Source of the DNA: Frigoribacterium sp. Leaf415
GTDB lineage: Bacteria > Actinomycetota > Actinomycetes > Actinomycetales > Microbacteriaceae
DNA length: 64,000 bases
Assembly: GCF_001424645.1 (NCBI RefSeq)
Contig: NZ_LMQR01000001.1
Location: 1,918,149-1,982,148 of the forward strand
Direction of reading: 5' to 3'
The notes under the pieces are model-generated. The model was not told the origin of the DNA. It made no database searches and worked only from the letters and a program-made list of their open reading frames with translations. Below, piece by piece: positions 33,361 through 41,469 of the stretch. Position numbers and translations under genes: made by a program. Position 1 is the stretch's first letter. Each line of letters opens with the position of its first letter.

Positions 33361-33815
33361 AGCGCCACGAGGCCCGCGGTCACCGCCGCGATCACGAGCC
33401 AGAGCACGGCCAGGCGCAGGCCGTAGTCGAACGGCAGCACCGTGTCGTTCTTCGGCCCCTTCGCCTTCGCGACGATCTCGGGCACCACGATCAGCGAGAA
33501 GATCGCCCCGACGACGACCGCGCCCTGCACGATCCAGAGGACCGCAGGTCGGACGCGACGCCCGGTCCGTCGCACGACCAGCGAGACGACGGCCACGACG
33601 GGGGCGAGCACGGCGTCGTGGACGACGACCGAGCCGGCCAGCCAGAGCAGCAGCCCGCCGTACCGGTTCGGGTTGACGGTGTCGGTGAGCACCCAGCCGC
33701 CGAGGCCGATCAGGGCGACGCCGAGGGCGATCAACACCCCGCGCACGACGTGGACGGTGCGCGACGTGCCCGCGCCTCCTGCGCTCGACGCGGCCGAGGG
33801 GACGCGCGCGGTCAC
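33309..33815 (-). CDS. Four-helix membrane protein next to the molybdoenzyme
   Basis: A 168-residue polytopic protein with four membrane helices (about 22-42, 52-80, 92-112 and 132-155) and a basic C-terminus. No family was recognised. GTG at 33815 overlaps the stop of the upstream molybdoenzyme gene by GTGA, so it is probably an accessory membrane subunit or partner. The N-terminal Ser/Ala stretch contains a reverse AGGAGGCGCG motif (33772). Its 3' end overlaps the methyltransferase gene. Confidence 0.75.
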   Translation of the reverse strand: MTARVPSAASSAGGAGTSRTVHVVRGVLIALGVALIGLGGWVLTDTVNPNRYGGLLLWLAGSVVVHDAVLAPVVAVVSLVVRRTGRRVRPAVLWIVQGAVVVGAIFSLIVVPEIVAKAKGPKNDTVLPFDYGLRLAVLWLVIAAVTAGLVALYLARRRQKVRPSTDQV

Positions 33816-35170
33816 GAGAGCACCTCGATCGAGCTGAGCCACTTGGTCTGCAGCACGCCGGGGCGCCCCGGGGCGATCATGCGCGCCGGGTAGCCGTGGT
33901 CGATGCTGAGCGGCTCGCCGTTCAGCTCGAGGGCGACGAGGGTGCGCGGGTCGGAGGCGTACTCGGGGCCCATCTCGGTCACGCGGTAGCCGCCCTTCTT
34001 CTCGAGGCTGGTGAGCCGCAGGCGGTGGTCGGTCGGGGCTCCGGCGGCGGCCAGCAGGTCGACGAGGCGGACCCCGCGCCAGGCGCCGGTCTGGCTCCAG
34101 CCCTCGACGCAGGCGATCGGCAGGCGTTCGTCGGCGCGGTCGAAGCCGCGCAGCGTGTCGAGCGTGAACGAGGTCGCGACGCCCCCGACCACGACGTCGA
34201 GCCGCCAATCGGGGTCCATGGCCGTCTCGAGCACCTGGGCCGCGGCGGCCGTGCGGTTGATCGGCAGGTCGTTCGGGCCGAGCCCGCGCTGCCGCGGCGC
34301 GAACGCGTTGAGCGGCGACAAGGGGGCGAAGGACTGCCCGGCCGTCAGTGCGACGACTCCCCCGGTGGCGACGCCGGCGGCGGTGAAGAAGCCGCGGCGC
34401 GACACCCGGGCGCGGTCCGGCTCACGGTCGACCTCGTGCGCGGAGTCGATCCAGCGCGTCACGCGGCCGGTGAGGCCCCGGGCGGGAGCAGGAGGCGCGG
34501 CGTGCGGATCACGGTCGCGTCGCGTCCCGTCGGCGTCGCGCACGGCACGGAAGCGGGCGAGCTCGGCGGTCGCCTCGCTCTCGGCCACGAACGCGGCGCG
34601 GGCCTCGTCGAGCTCGGCCGACGGCTCGACAAAACGCCCCTCGGCGTCGTAGCTGTCGCGCGCCCGCCAGTAGCGGGTGATCAACGGCAGCTTCACGGCG
34701 ATGTGGACGGCGAGCGAGCCGATGATGACGAACGACAGGGCGAAGTGCACCTGCTTGAACGGGAACGGCCACGGGTAGTACTGGTACGTGTTCAGCAGGC
34801 CGGTGACGAGCTGCAGGATCGTCGCCGCGACGAACAGGGCGATGGAGGCGCGCTCGAGCACGTCGACCGGATGCTTGATCGGCGGGTGCTGGAAGAGCTG
34901 CGGGAACACCGAGTGCAGCTTCGCCAGCAGCAACGGGATGCAGGCGATCCCGGCGGTGATGTGCACGCCCTGGCTGACCTGGTAGAGCCAGACGGGGCTC
35001 GTCGGGAACCGCATGCCGTCGAGGGGCTCCTGCAGGAAGTGGCTGTAGAGGCCGGTCAGCAGACAGATGACGAACGCGGCCCCGAGGAGGCGGCCGAAGA
35101 CGGTCGCGGACCGGGCGTTGCGGTTCGGTGACGAGGCCGCGCGGCGCGCCTCGTACAGCAGGCGTCTCAT
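33812..35170 (-). CDS. Membrane-anchored sulfite-oxidase-family molybdenum oxidoreductase with cytochrome b domain
   Basis: A 452-residue two-part enzyme. Residues 24-165 form a four-helix cytochrome b561-like unit with candidate haem His at 70, 142 and 156. A linker with an AGGAGGCGCG motif (34491) leads to an internal twin-arginine motif SRRGFF (257-262) and a fifth helix, then a sulfite-oxidase/YedY-type domain outside the membrane. C354 in ACVEGW is the expected Mo ligand; HGYPARMIAPGRPGVLQTKWLSSIEV matches the family C-terminus. This combines YedY-like and YedZ-like functions in one chain. The substrate is unknown. Confidence 0.87.
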   Translation of the reverse strand: MRRLLYEARRAASSPNRNARSATVFGRLLGAAFVICLLTGLYSHFLQEPLDGMRFPTSPVWLYQVSQGVHITAGIACIPLLLAKLHSVFPQLFQHPPIKHPVDVLERASIALFVAATILQLVTGLLNTYQYYPWPFPFKQVHFALSFVIIGSLAVHIAVKLPLITRYWRARDSYDAEGRFVEPSAELDEARAAFVAESEATAELARFRAVRDADGTRRDRDPHAAPPAPARGLTGRVTRWIDSAHEVDREPDRARVSRRGFFTAAGVATGGVVALTAGQSFAPLSPLNAFAPRQRGLGPNDLPINRTAAAAQVLETAMDPDWRLDVVVGGVATSFTLDTLRGFDRADERLPIACVEGWSQTGAWRGVRLVDLLAAAGAPTDHRLRLTSLEKKGGYRVTEMGPEYASDPRTLVALELNGEPLSIDHGYPARMIAPGRPGVLQTKWLSSIEVLS

Positions 35171-35255
35171 GGTGTCGGTCGTCTCATGTGGCTCATCATC
35201 TCCGATGCGCACGACTCGGACGGACTCCCAGGGCCGATTCGGCCAGACTGGGGGC

Positions 35256-36725
35256 GTGCGTACTGTGTTCGCGGCCGTTGCCGTCCTCGGATTGGCCGGG
35301 GCGATCGCCTGGGGCGTCGTGAACGTCGGGTTCCTCATGAAAGAGCTGCGCACCGACTTCGTCGTCTGGACCGCCGTGTGCTGGGCGCTCTTCGCCGTGG
35401 CGTTCGTGCTGCTGCGGCGGGTGCCCGTGCGACACGTCACGGCACTCGTGATCGCGGGCACGGCCCTGGTCGGCGGGGCGGGTCTGACCGGCGTGCCCAA
35501 CACGAGCACCGACCCGGCGCGCTACGCCTGGGACGGCATCGTGCAGACCGCCGGCGTCTCGCCCTACGAGTACACGCCCGACGCGGGCGAGCTGCGTGAC
35601 CTGCGGCCGCCGTGGATCTTCCCCGAGTCGACGCCGTTCACCCGCGACGACGGCACGATCGGCGAACGTTGCGGCGAACCCGACCGCCAAGTGCACCGTG
35701 CCTACGACAGCCAGACCGGCGACGTCGTCTGCACGCTGATCAACCGGCCCGACGTGCCGACGATCTACCCGCCGATGGCCGAGCTGTACTTCTGGGCGGT
35801 GTCGGCCGTGGTCGGCCCCGACGCCGGGTTCTTCCCGCTGCAGGCCATGGGCTTCGTGCTCGTGCTGGGCACGACCCTCGCCCTGCTGGCGACGCTGCGT
35901 CGTCGGGGTCTCGACCCGCGCTGGGCGGCGCTGTGGGGTTGGTGCCCGCTCGTGGTCGGCGAGGGGATCACCAACTCGCACGTCGACCTGCTCGGCGCCG
36001 TGCTCGTGGTCGTCGCGTCGTTGCTCGTCGCGACCGGTCGGCGCTTCCGCGGCGGCATCGCGCTCGGGGCCGCGATCGCGACCAAGCTCATCCCGGTGAT
36101 CGCGGCACCCGCCCTGCTGCGCGGGCAGCCCTGGAAGGTGATCAGCGCCTCCGTGGTCACCTTCGCCGTGCTCTACGTGCCCTACGTCGCGATGACCGGG
36201 TGGGGGGTGCTCGGGTACCTGCCGGGGTATCTGACCGAAGAGGGCTACGAGGACGGCTCGCGGTTCGTGTTCCTGTCGGCCTTCCTGCCCGACGCCTGGA
36301 CGACGCCGGTCGCCGTGCTGATCGTCGGCGTCACGGCCGTGCTGGTGTGGGTGAAGACCCCGGCGCACGACCCGTGGCTCGGGCAACTCGTGATGATCGG
36401 CGTGACGCTCGTCACCGTCAGCCCGCGCTACCCCTGGTACGCGCTGCTGCTGGTGCCGTTCGTCGCGCTGACCGGGCGAGTCGAGTGGTTGGCGATCCCG
36501 CTCGCGCTGCTCGTGCGCCAGCTCGAGCCGGGCATGGCGCTGCAGCGGGCGTCGCTCGCCTCGGCGGTGCTCGTCATCCTGCTCGTGACGCTCTGGCGGG
36601 CCGGGCCCGGGTTCACCGACCGGTTGCTCGACGGCATCGAGCGCGACGTCGACCGGGTGCGTCGGGTCGTCGGACGCCGACGGTCCGACCCGTCGTCGAG
36701 CCCCGGGACCACTCAGACCAGGTAG
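35256..36725 (+). CDS. Polytopic mannosyltransferase-like protein (GT87/DUF2029 type)
   Basis: A 489-residue membrane protein with about ten helices. The first extracytoplasmic loop contains DPARYAWDGIVQTAGVSPYEYTP and IYPPMAELYFW, the pattern of polyprenol-phosphate-mannose-using GT87 enzymes, followed by HVDLLGA and cytoplasmic positive residues. GTG at 35256 was chosen because hydrophobic sequence begins at residue 4 and CAGACT sits 6 nt upstream. The last 13 bp overlap the convergent modC gene. Confidence 0.8.
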   Translation: MRTVFAAVAVLGLAGAIAWGVVNVGFLMKELRTDFVVWTAVCWALFAVAFVLLRRVPVRHVTALVIAGTALVGGAGLTGVPNTSTDPARYAWDGIVQTAGVSPYEYTPDAGELRDLRPPWIFPESTPFTRDDGTIGERCGEPDRQVHRAYDSQTGDVVCTLINRPDVPTIYPPMAELYFWAVSAVVGPDAGFFPLQAMGFVLVLGTTLALLATLRRRGLDPRWAALWGWCPLVVGEGITNSHVDLLGAVLVVVASLLVATGRRFRGGIALGAAIATKLIPVIAAPALLRGQPWKVISASVVTFAVLYVPYVAMTGWGVLGYLPGYLTEEGYEDGSRFVFLSAFLPDAWTTPVAVLIVGVTAVLVWVKTPAHDPWLGQLVMIGVTLVTVSPRYPWYALLLVPFVALTGRVEWLAIPLALLVRQLEPGMALQRASLASAVLVILLVTLWRAGPGFTDRLLDGIERDVDRVRRVVGRRRSDPSSSPGTTQTR

Positions 36726-37771
36726 GCGACGGCGTCCTCGGCGTCGAACGAGAACCGGACGAGGCTGCCCGGCACGAGGTCGAGGGTGGCGACCACGGCC
36801 GGCAGGACGTCGGCCGAGACGCCGCCGGCGCGGACCCGGACGACGTCGCCCCGGGGCTCGAGGTCGGTGACGACGACGTCGAGGACGTTCCCGGACGGCG
36901 TCGGACGCGGGACGGCTCCGTCCGTCACGCGCACGGCGCTCGGCCGGACGGCCACCGCCGCGGCCGCCCCGGACGGGAGCGCGTCGGCCGAGCGTGCGGC
37001 CACCAGGGTGCCGTCGGCGAGCCGGACGCCTCCCCCGTGAGCCGTGCCGGTCAGCAGGTCGAGACCCGCGAGCCCGGCGGCGAACGGCGTGGTCGGGCGT
37101 TCGAGGACCGCGCGCGTGGGGCCGGCGTCGACGACCCGACCGCCCTCGAGCACGACGACCCGGTCGGCCAGGGTGAAGGCGTCGAGGACGTCGTGCGTGA
37201 CGACGACCGCCGTGCGGTCGGCGAGGACGTCGCGGAGGGTCCGTCGCAGGGCGGGCGCGACCGACACGTCCAGGGCGGCCATCGGCTCGTCGAGCAGCAG
37301 CAGGTCGGGGCCCGCCGCCAGGGCCCGTGCGACGGCGATGCGCTGCGCCTGGCCGCCCGAGAGCTGCGCCGGTCGACGATCGGCGAGTGCCGTGGCGTCG
37401 ACCCGGGCGAGCCAGTCGGCGGCACGGCGGCCGGCCTCGCGGCGCGGCACCCCGGTGCTGCGCGGGCCGAACGCGACGTTGTCGAGGGCGCTGAGGTGTG
37501 GGAAGAGCAGGGCGTCCTGGGCGAGCATCGAGACCCCACGCTCGTGCGGGCGAAGTGCAGGTCCGCGTCCTCGGCCGTCGACGTCGAAGAGCACGCGGTC
37601 ACCCAGCCGGGCCGTACCGTGGTCGGGACGCAGCAGGCCCGCGATCAGCGCCAGCAGCGTCGACTTGCCCGCACCGTTCGGGCCGAGGACGGCCACCGTC
37701 TCGCCCTCCGCGACGGTCAACTCGACGTCGAAGCCGCGGTCCTCGACGACCGCCGCGAACTCGAGCGTCAC
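36713..37771 (-). CDS. modC: Molybdate ABC transporter ATP-binding protein ModC
   Basis: A 352-residue ATPase. Walker A is GPNGAGKST (30-38), the signature [15 protein letters not shown], Walker [13 protein letters not shown] and the His-loop [10 protein letters not shown]. The C-terminal ~100 residues form a TOBE/MOP-like domain ([17 protein letters not shown]). GTG at 37771 overlaps the modB stop by GTGA. Together with ModA and ModB it imports molybdate for the cofactor genes on both sides. Confidence 0.92.
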   Translation of the reverse strand: MTLEFAAVVEDRGFDVELTVAEGETVAVLGPNGAGKSTLLALIAGLLRPDHGTARLGDRVLFDVDGRGRGPALRPHERGVSMLAQDALLFPHLSALDNVAFGPRSTGVPRREAGRRAADWLARVDATALADRRPAQLSGGQAQRIAVARALAAGPDLLLLDEPMAALDVSVAPALRRTLRDVLADRTAVVVTHDVLDAFTLADRVVVLEGGRVVDAGPTRAVLERPTTPFAAGLAGLDLLTGTAHGGGVRLADGTLVAARSADALPSGAAAAVAVRPSAVRVTDGAVPRPTPSGNVLDVVVTDLEPRGDVVRVRAGGVSADVLPAVVATLDLVPGSLVRFSFDAEDAVAYLV

Positions 37772-38652
37772 GACCCGCGCCTCCTCGTGGCGACACCGGA
37801 CGACTGGCCGGCCTGGTGCGCGAGGGCGACGACGACGACCGCCACGAGGACGAGCACGAGCGACAGCGCGACGGCGGCGTCGGGGTCGGTCTCGCGCTGC
37901 AGGTAGATCTCGAGCGGCAGGGTTCGCGTGACGCCCTGCAGCGACCCGGCGAAGGTCAGCGTCGCCCCGAACTCGCCGAGGGCCCGGGCGAACGACAGCA
38001 CGGCTCCCGAGACGAGGGCGGGCAGCACGAGCGGCAGGGTGACCCGCCTCAGCACGGTCGTGGGCCGGGCCCCGAGGGTCGCCGCGACGGCCTCGTAGCG
38101 CGTGCCCACCGTGCGCAGGGCCCCCTCGAGGCTCAGCACCAGGAAGGGCAGGGCGACGAAGGTCTGCGCCAGCACGACCGCCGTGGTCGAGAACGCGATG
38201 GTCACGCCGAGCGCGTCGAAGGTCTGGCCGAGCAGGCCGCGGCGCCCGAAGGTGTAGAGCAACGCGATGCCCCCGACGACGGGAGGGAGCACCAACGGCA
38301 GCAGCACGAGCGACCGCAGCACCTTCTGGCCGCGGAACTCGGTGCGGGCCAGCACGACGGCCATCGGGACGCCCAGCACGACGCAGATCAGGGTCGCCGC
38401 GACCGAGGTGCGCAAGCTGAGCCAGAACGCGGCGACCGACGACTCGGACGTCACCAGCGGCACGAACTCGGCCCAGTCGACCTTCGACGCCATGGCGACC
38501 AGGGGCAGCAGCACGAAGGCGGCACCGAGCGCCGCGACGACCGCGACCCACGCCGGGACGCTCGCGTACGCCCGGCGACGTCGACGGAGGACGCGTCGGG
38601 TGGCCCCGGGTGGGGTCGCTCCGGGCCGGGGCGACAGGGGACGGCGTGTCAC
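37768..38652 (-). CDS. modB: Molybdate ABC transporter permease ModB
   Basis: A 294-residue permease with six membrane helices and the cytoplasmic coupling motif [25 protein letters not shown], typical of ModB/CysT permeases. [26 protein letters not shown] near the end is strongly ModB-like. The N-terminus is Arg-rich and the C-terminal tail contains a reverse AGGAGGCGCG motif (37777). GTG start at 38652, 10 bp after modA. Confidence 0.92.
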   Translation of the reverse strand: MTRRPLSPRPGATPPGATRRVLRRRRRAYASVPAWVAVVAALGAAFVLLPLVAMASKVDWAEFVPLVTSESSVAAFWLSLRTSVAATLICVVLGVPMAVVLARTEFRGQKVLRSLVLLPLVLPPVVGGIALLYTFGRRGLLGQTFDALGVTIAFSTTAVVLAQTFVALPFLVLSLEGALRTVGTRYEAVAATLGARPTTVLRRVTLPLVLPALVSGAVLSFARALGEFGATLTFAGSLQGVTRTLPLEIYLQRETDPDAAVALSLVLVLVAVVVVALAHQAGQSSGVATRRRGS

Positions 38653-38662
38653 GGGGCCGACG

Positions 38663-39478
38663 TCACGGCGTGCCGAAGCCGGCGTCCCGCAGCACGCCCT
38701 GCCCGACCTCGCCGGTGACGAAGGCGACGAACGCCTCGGCCACCGCCGGGTTCGCCGTGTCGGCCACGGGGGCGATCGGATACGTGTTGACGGCCTGGTC
38801 GGCCTCGGGGAAGTCGATGCCCTGCACGCTGTCGCCGGCGGCCTCGACGTCGGTGACGTAGACCAGCCCGGCGTCGGCCTCGCCCGAGGTGACCTTGCCG
38901 AGCACGTCGGTGACCGAGGACTCCTCGCTGACCGGCGAGATCGTCACGCCGGTGGCCTTCTCGACCGTCGCCGTCGCCGCGCCGCACGGCACCTGGGCCG
39001 CACAGATCACGGTCTTCACGTCGGGCTTCGCGAGGTCGACGAAGTCGGTGACGCCGGCCGGGTTCGACGGCGGCACGGCGATCGTGAGGACGTTGGTCGC
39101 GAAGTCCTCGGGTGCCGACGACTCGACTAGACCGGCGTCGGTCAACTTCGCCATGTTCTTCTCGTCGGCCGAGGCGAAGACGTCTGCAGGGGCGCCCTCG
39201 GTGATCTGCGTGACGAGATCGGCCGAGCCCGCGAAGGTCAGCTCGACCGTCGTGCCGGGGTTCGCCTTCTCGAACTCGTCGGCCAGCTCGGTGAACGTGG
39301 TCGTGAGCGAAGCAGCGGCGTAGACCGTGATCGACCCGTCGAGCGCCGAGCTAGAGGCCGTCGGGGTCGCGCTGGTCGCCGGGTCGACGGTCGCACCCGA
39401 GCAGCCCGTCAGCGCGAGGGCCGTCGCCACCGCGAGGGTTCCGGCGAGCGCCGCGACGATCGTGGGGGTCCTTCTCAT
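38663..39478 (-). CDS. modA: Molybdate ABC transporter substrate-binding lipoprotein ModA
   Basis: A 271-residue binding protein with a lipoprotein signal peptide ending in the lipobox LTGC. The ModA signatures [53 protein letters not shown] and NVLTIAVP are all present. It begins 3 bp after the MOP-domain regulator gene, so regulator, binding protein, permease and ATPase form one operon. Confidence 0.95.
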   Translation of the reverse strand: MRRTPTIVAALAGTLAVATALALTGCSGATVDPATSATPTASSSALDGSITVYAAASLTTTFTELADEFEKANPGTTVELTFAGSADLVTQITEGAPADVFASADEKNMAKLTDAGLVESSAPEDFATNVLTIAVPPSNPAGVTDFVDLAKPDVKTVICAAQVPCGAATATVEKATGVTISPVSEESSVTDVLGKVTSGEADAGLVYVTDVEAAGDSVQGIDFPEADQAVNTYPIAPVADTANPAVAEAFVAFVTGEVGQGVLRDAGFGTP

Positions 39479-39481
39479 GGG

Positions 39482-39886
39482 TCAGGCCTTCCCGCCGGGG
39501 GTCTCGATGATGACCGTCGTGGCCTTCACGACGGCGATGGCCACCGAACCGGGCTCGAGGCCCAGCTCGCGGACGGCCTCGCTGCTCATCAGCGAGACGA
39601 TGCGGTGTGGTCCGCACTGCAGCTCGACCTGGGCCATGACCCGGTCGGCCGTGATCTCGGTGATGACGCCCACCAGGCGGTTGCGCGCCGAGCGCCCCAC
39701 CTCGGACGGGTCGGCGGGCAGGACGGCGTTCTTCCGGGCGAGCGTCGCGAGCGCGAGCCCGTCGACCACGCCGCGCCCGGCGTCGTCCTTCCCGCTCTCG
39801 AGCAGTCCGAGGTCGATCCAGCGACGCACCGTGTCGTCGCTCACCCCGAGGAACGCCGCGGCGTCCTTGATCCGTATCTGCGCCAT
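39482..39886 (-). CDS. Helix-turn-helix protein with molybdate-binding MOP (TOBE) domain
   Basis: A 134-residue protein. The N-terminus is a MerR/excisionase-like helix-turn-helix (IKDAAAFLGVSDDTVRRWIDLGLL, about 6-29). The C-terminus (about 70-131) is a single MOP/TOBE domain (ARNRLVGVITEITADRVMAQVEL, SLMSSEAVRELGLEPGS) that binds molybdate. It resembles ModE in concept but with a different DNA-binding domain, and it heads the modABC operon. ATG at 39886 is supported by TATGAT 7 nt upstream. Confidence 0.88.
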   Translation of the reverse strand: MAQIRIKDAAAFLGVSDDTVRRWIDLGLLESGKDDAGRGVVDGLALATLARKNAVLPADPSEVGRSARNRLVGVITEITADRVMAQVELQCGPHRIVSLMSSEAVRELGLEPGSVAIAVVKATTVIIETPGGKA

Positions 39887-39894
39887 AAGGGCGA

Positions 39895-39900
39895 TCATAG
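39895..39900 (-). promoter_or_regulatory. Leaderless -10 box of the mod operon
   Basis: On the minus strand TATGAT ends 7 nt before ATG at 39886. This is close to the ideal -10 and gives a start-codon transcription start. Confidence 0.65.
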
Positions 39901-40032
39901 TTCCGAATGCGCGGACACGTACACGCGGCGGACGTCGTCGGACGAGCCTCCGACGCCGGGCGTCGCGCGCCGGAGAGCGAACGGAGGCGCGGGTCGCCTC
40001 CCCCGAACACCGCACGTTCGGCCCCGCGGGCT

Positions 40033-40038
40033 TAACCT
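40033..40038 (+). promoter_or_regulatory. Probable leaderless -10 box of moaA
   Basis: TAACCT ends 6 nt before ATG at 40045 and there is no Shine-Dalgarno sequence. An AGGAGGCGC-type motif (39983) lies 50 bp upstream in the shared mod/moaA control region. Confidence 0.5.
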
Positions 40039-40044
40039 CGACGG

Positions 40045-41139
40045 ATGACCGTCTCGCTCGGACTGCCCACCATGCCCGGCCGGGCCTCCGCCGACGCCCT
40101 GCTGCCCCCGCGGCCGACGAACGACGTGGCACCGGGACTGCTCGACCGCTTCGGTCGGACCGCGACCGACCTGCGGGTCTCGCTGACCGACAAGTGCAAC
40201 CTGCGCTGCACCTACTGCATGCCGGCCGGCGGCCTGCCGGCGCTCCCCCGTGAGCAGGCGCTCGACGCCGACGAGATCGTGCGGCTGGTCGGCATCGGCG
40301 TGCGTGACCTCGGCATCCGCCAGGTGCGGTTCACCGGCGGCGAGCCCCTGCTGCGCGCCGACCTGATCGACATCGTGCGACGGGTCGCCGCGATCGACCC
40401 GCGGCCCGAGGTCTCGTTGACCACGAACGCCATCGGCCTGGCCCACCGCGCCCAGGCCCTCGCCGACGCCGGCCTCGACCGGGTCAACGTGTCGCTCGAC
40501 TCGCTGCACGCCGAGACGTTCATGAAGGTCTCGCGTCGCCCCTTCCTCGACAAGGTGCTCGCCGGGGTCGACGCCGCGGCGGCGGCCGGCCTCACCCCGG
40601 TCAAGATCAACGCGGTGCTGCTTCCCGGCGTCAACGACCACGAAGCCCCCGACCTGCTCGCCTGGGCGCTGCGCGGCGGCCACGAGCTGCGCTTCATCGA
40701 GCAGATGCCGTTGGACGCCGACCGCAGCTGGGACCGCGCCTCCTTCGTCACCTCGCGGGACATCCACTCTCTGATCGCCACCCGGTTCGACCTGAGCCCC
40801 GCCGACGTCCTGCGCGACGGCGCCCCCGCCGAGCTGTTCGACGCCGTCGGCCGAGGTGACGACGCCGGGCTGACCGGTCGGGTCGGCATCATCGCCTCGG
40901 TCAGCGAACCGTTCTGCGCCGACTGCCGGCGCACCCGCATGACCGCCGAGGGCGGCATCCGCAGCTGCCTCTTCAGTGGCGGCGAGACCGGCCTGCGCGA
41001 CCTGCTGCGCAGCGGGGCCAGCGACGTCGAACTGGCCGATGCCTGGCGCGGCGCCATGTGGGCCAAGCCCTCGGGCCACGGCATCGACGACCCGGACTTC
41101 GTCCAGCCCGAACGCACCATGAGCGCCATCGGAGGCTGA
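40045..41139 (+). CDS. moaA: GTP 3',8-cyclase MoaA
   Basis: A 364-residue radical SAM enzyme starting molybdopterin synthesis from GTP. The SAM cluster cysteines are C51, C55, C58 (CNLRCTYC); the C-terminal cluster uses C291, C294 and C308. FTGGEPLLRADL is the SAM-binding motif, and the protein ends in the conserved double Gly (IGG) needed for activity. moaD follows after one base. Confidence 0.96.
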   Translation: MTVSLGLPTMPGRASADALLPPRPTNDVAPGLLDRFGRTATDLRVSLTDKCNLRCTYCMPAGGLPALPREQALDADEIVRLVGIGVRDLGIRQVRFTGGEPLLRADLIDIVRRVAAIDPRPEVSLTTNAIGLAHRAQALADAGLDRVNVSLDSLHAETFMKVSRRPFLDKVLAGVDAAAAAGLTPVKINAVLLPGVNDHEAPDLLAWALRGGHELRFIEQMPLDADRSWDRASFVTSRDIHSLIATRFDLSPADVLRDGAPAELFDAVGRGDDAGLTGRVGIIASVSEPFCADCRRTRMTAEGGIRSCLFSGGETGLRDLLRSGASDVELADAWRGAMWAKPSGHGIDDPDFVQPERTMSAIGG

Positions 41140-41140
41140 G

Positions 41141-41458
41141 ATGACGACCACGAACCCCGCCCCCACCGTCGGCGAAGCCGCTTCGGCCTCCGTCTCGGCC
41201 ACCCTGCGCTTCTTCGCGGCCGCCCGCACCGCCGTGGGCCGCGACGATCAGCGCGTCGAGGTGCCCGCGGGCGAACGCCCGACCATCGGACGCCTGCTGA
41301 CCGAGGTCCGCCCGGTCGAGGGCGTGTCGGCCGCGGACTTCCGCGACGTGCTGCTGCGCTGCTCGTTCCTCGTCGACGGGCTGACCACGCGTGACCGCGA
41401 GCAGCTCGTGCCCGACGGCACGGTGATCGACGTCATGCCGCCCTTCGCCGGCGGCTGA
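41141..41458 (+). CDS. moaD: Molybdopterin synthase sulfur carrier subunit MoaD
   Basis: A 105-residue ubiquitin-like protein whose C-terminal Gly-Gly (PPFAGG) is adenylated by MoeB and thiocarboxylated. RFFAAARTAVGRDDQRVEVP and VIDVMPPFAGG are characteristic. A ~20-residue Ala/Ser-rich leader precedes the fold. It converges on moeB, which lies 11 bp downstream on the other strand. Confidence 0.92.
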   Translation: MTTTNPAPTVGEAASASVSATLRFFAAARTAVGRDDQRVEVPAGERPTIGRLLTEVRPVEGVSAADFRDVLLRCSFLVDGLTTRDREQLVPDGTVIDVMPPFAGG

Positions 41459-41469
41459 GCGCCGCCCGC

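Noticed and set aside
29295..36725. Arsenosugar biosynthesis locus
   Set aside because: The DUF2064 and GT2 proteins fit that annotation by name, but no ArsM, ArsS or other radical SAM gene is present.
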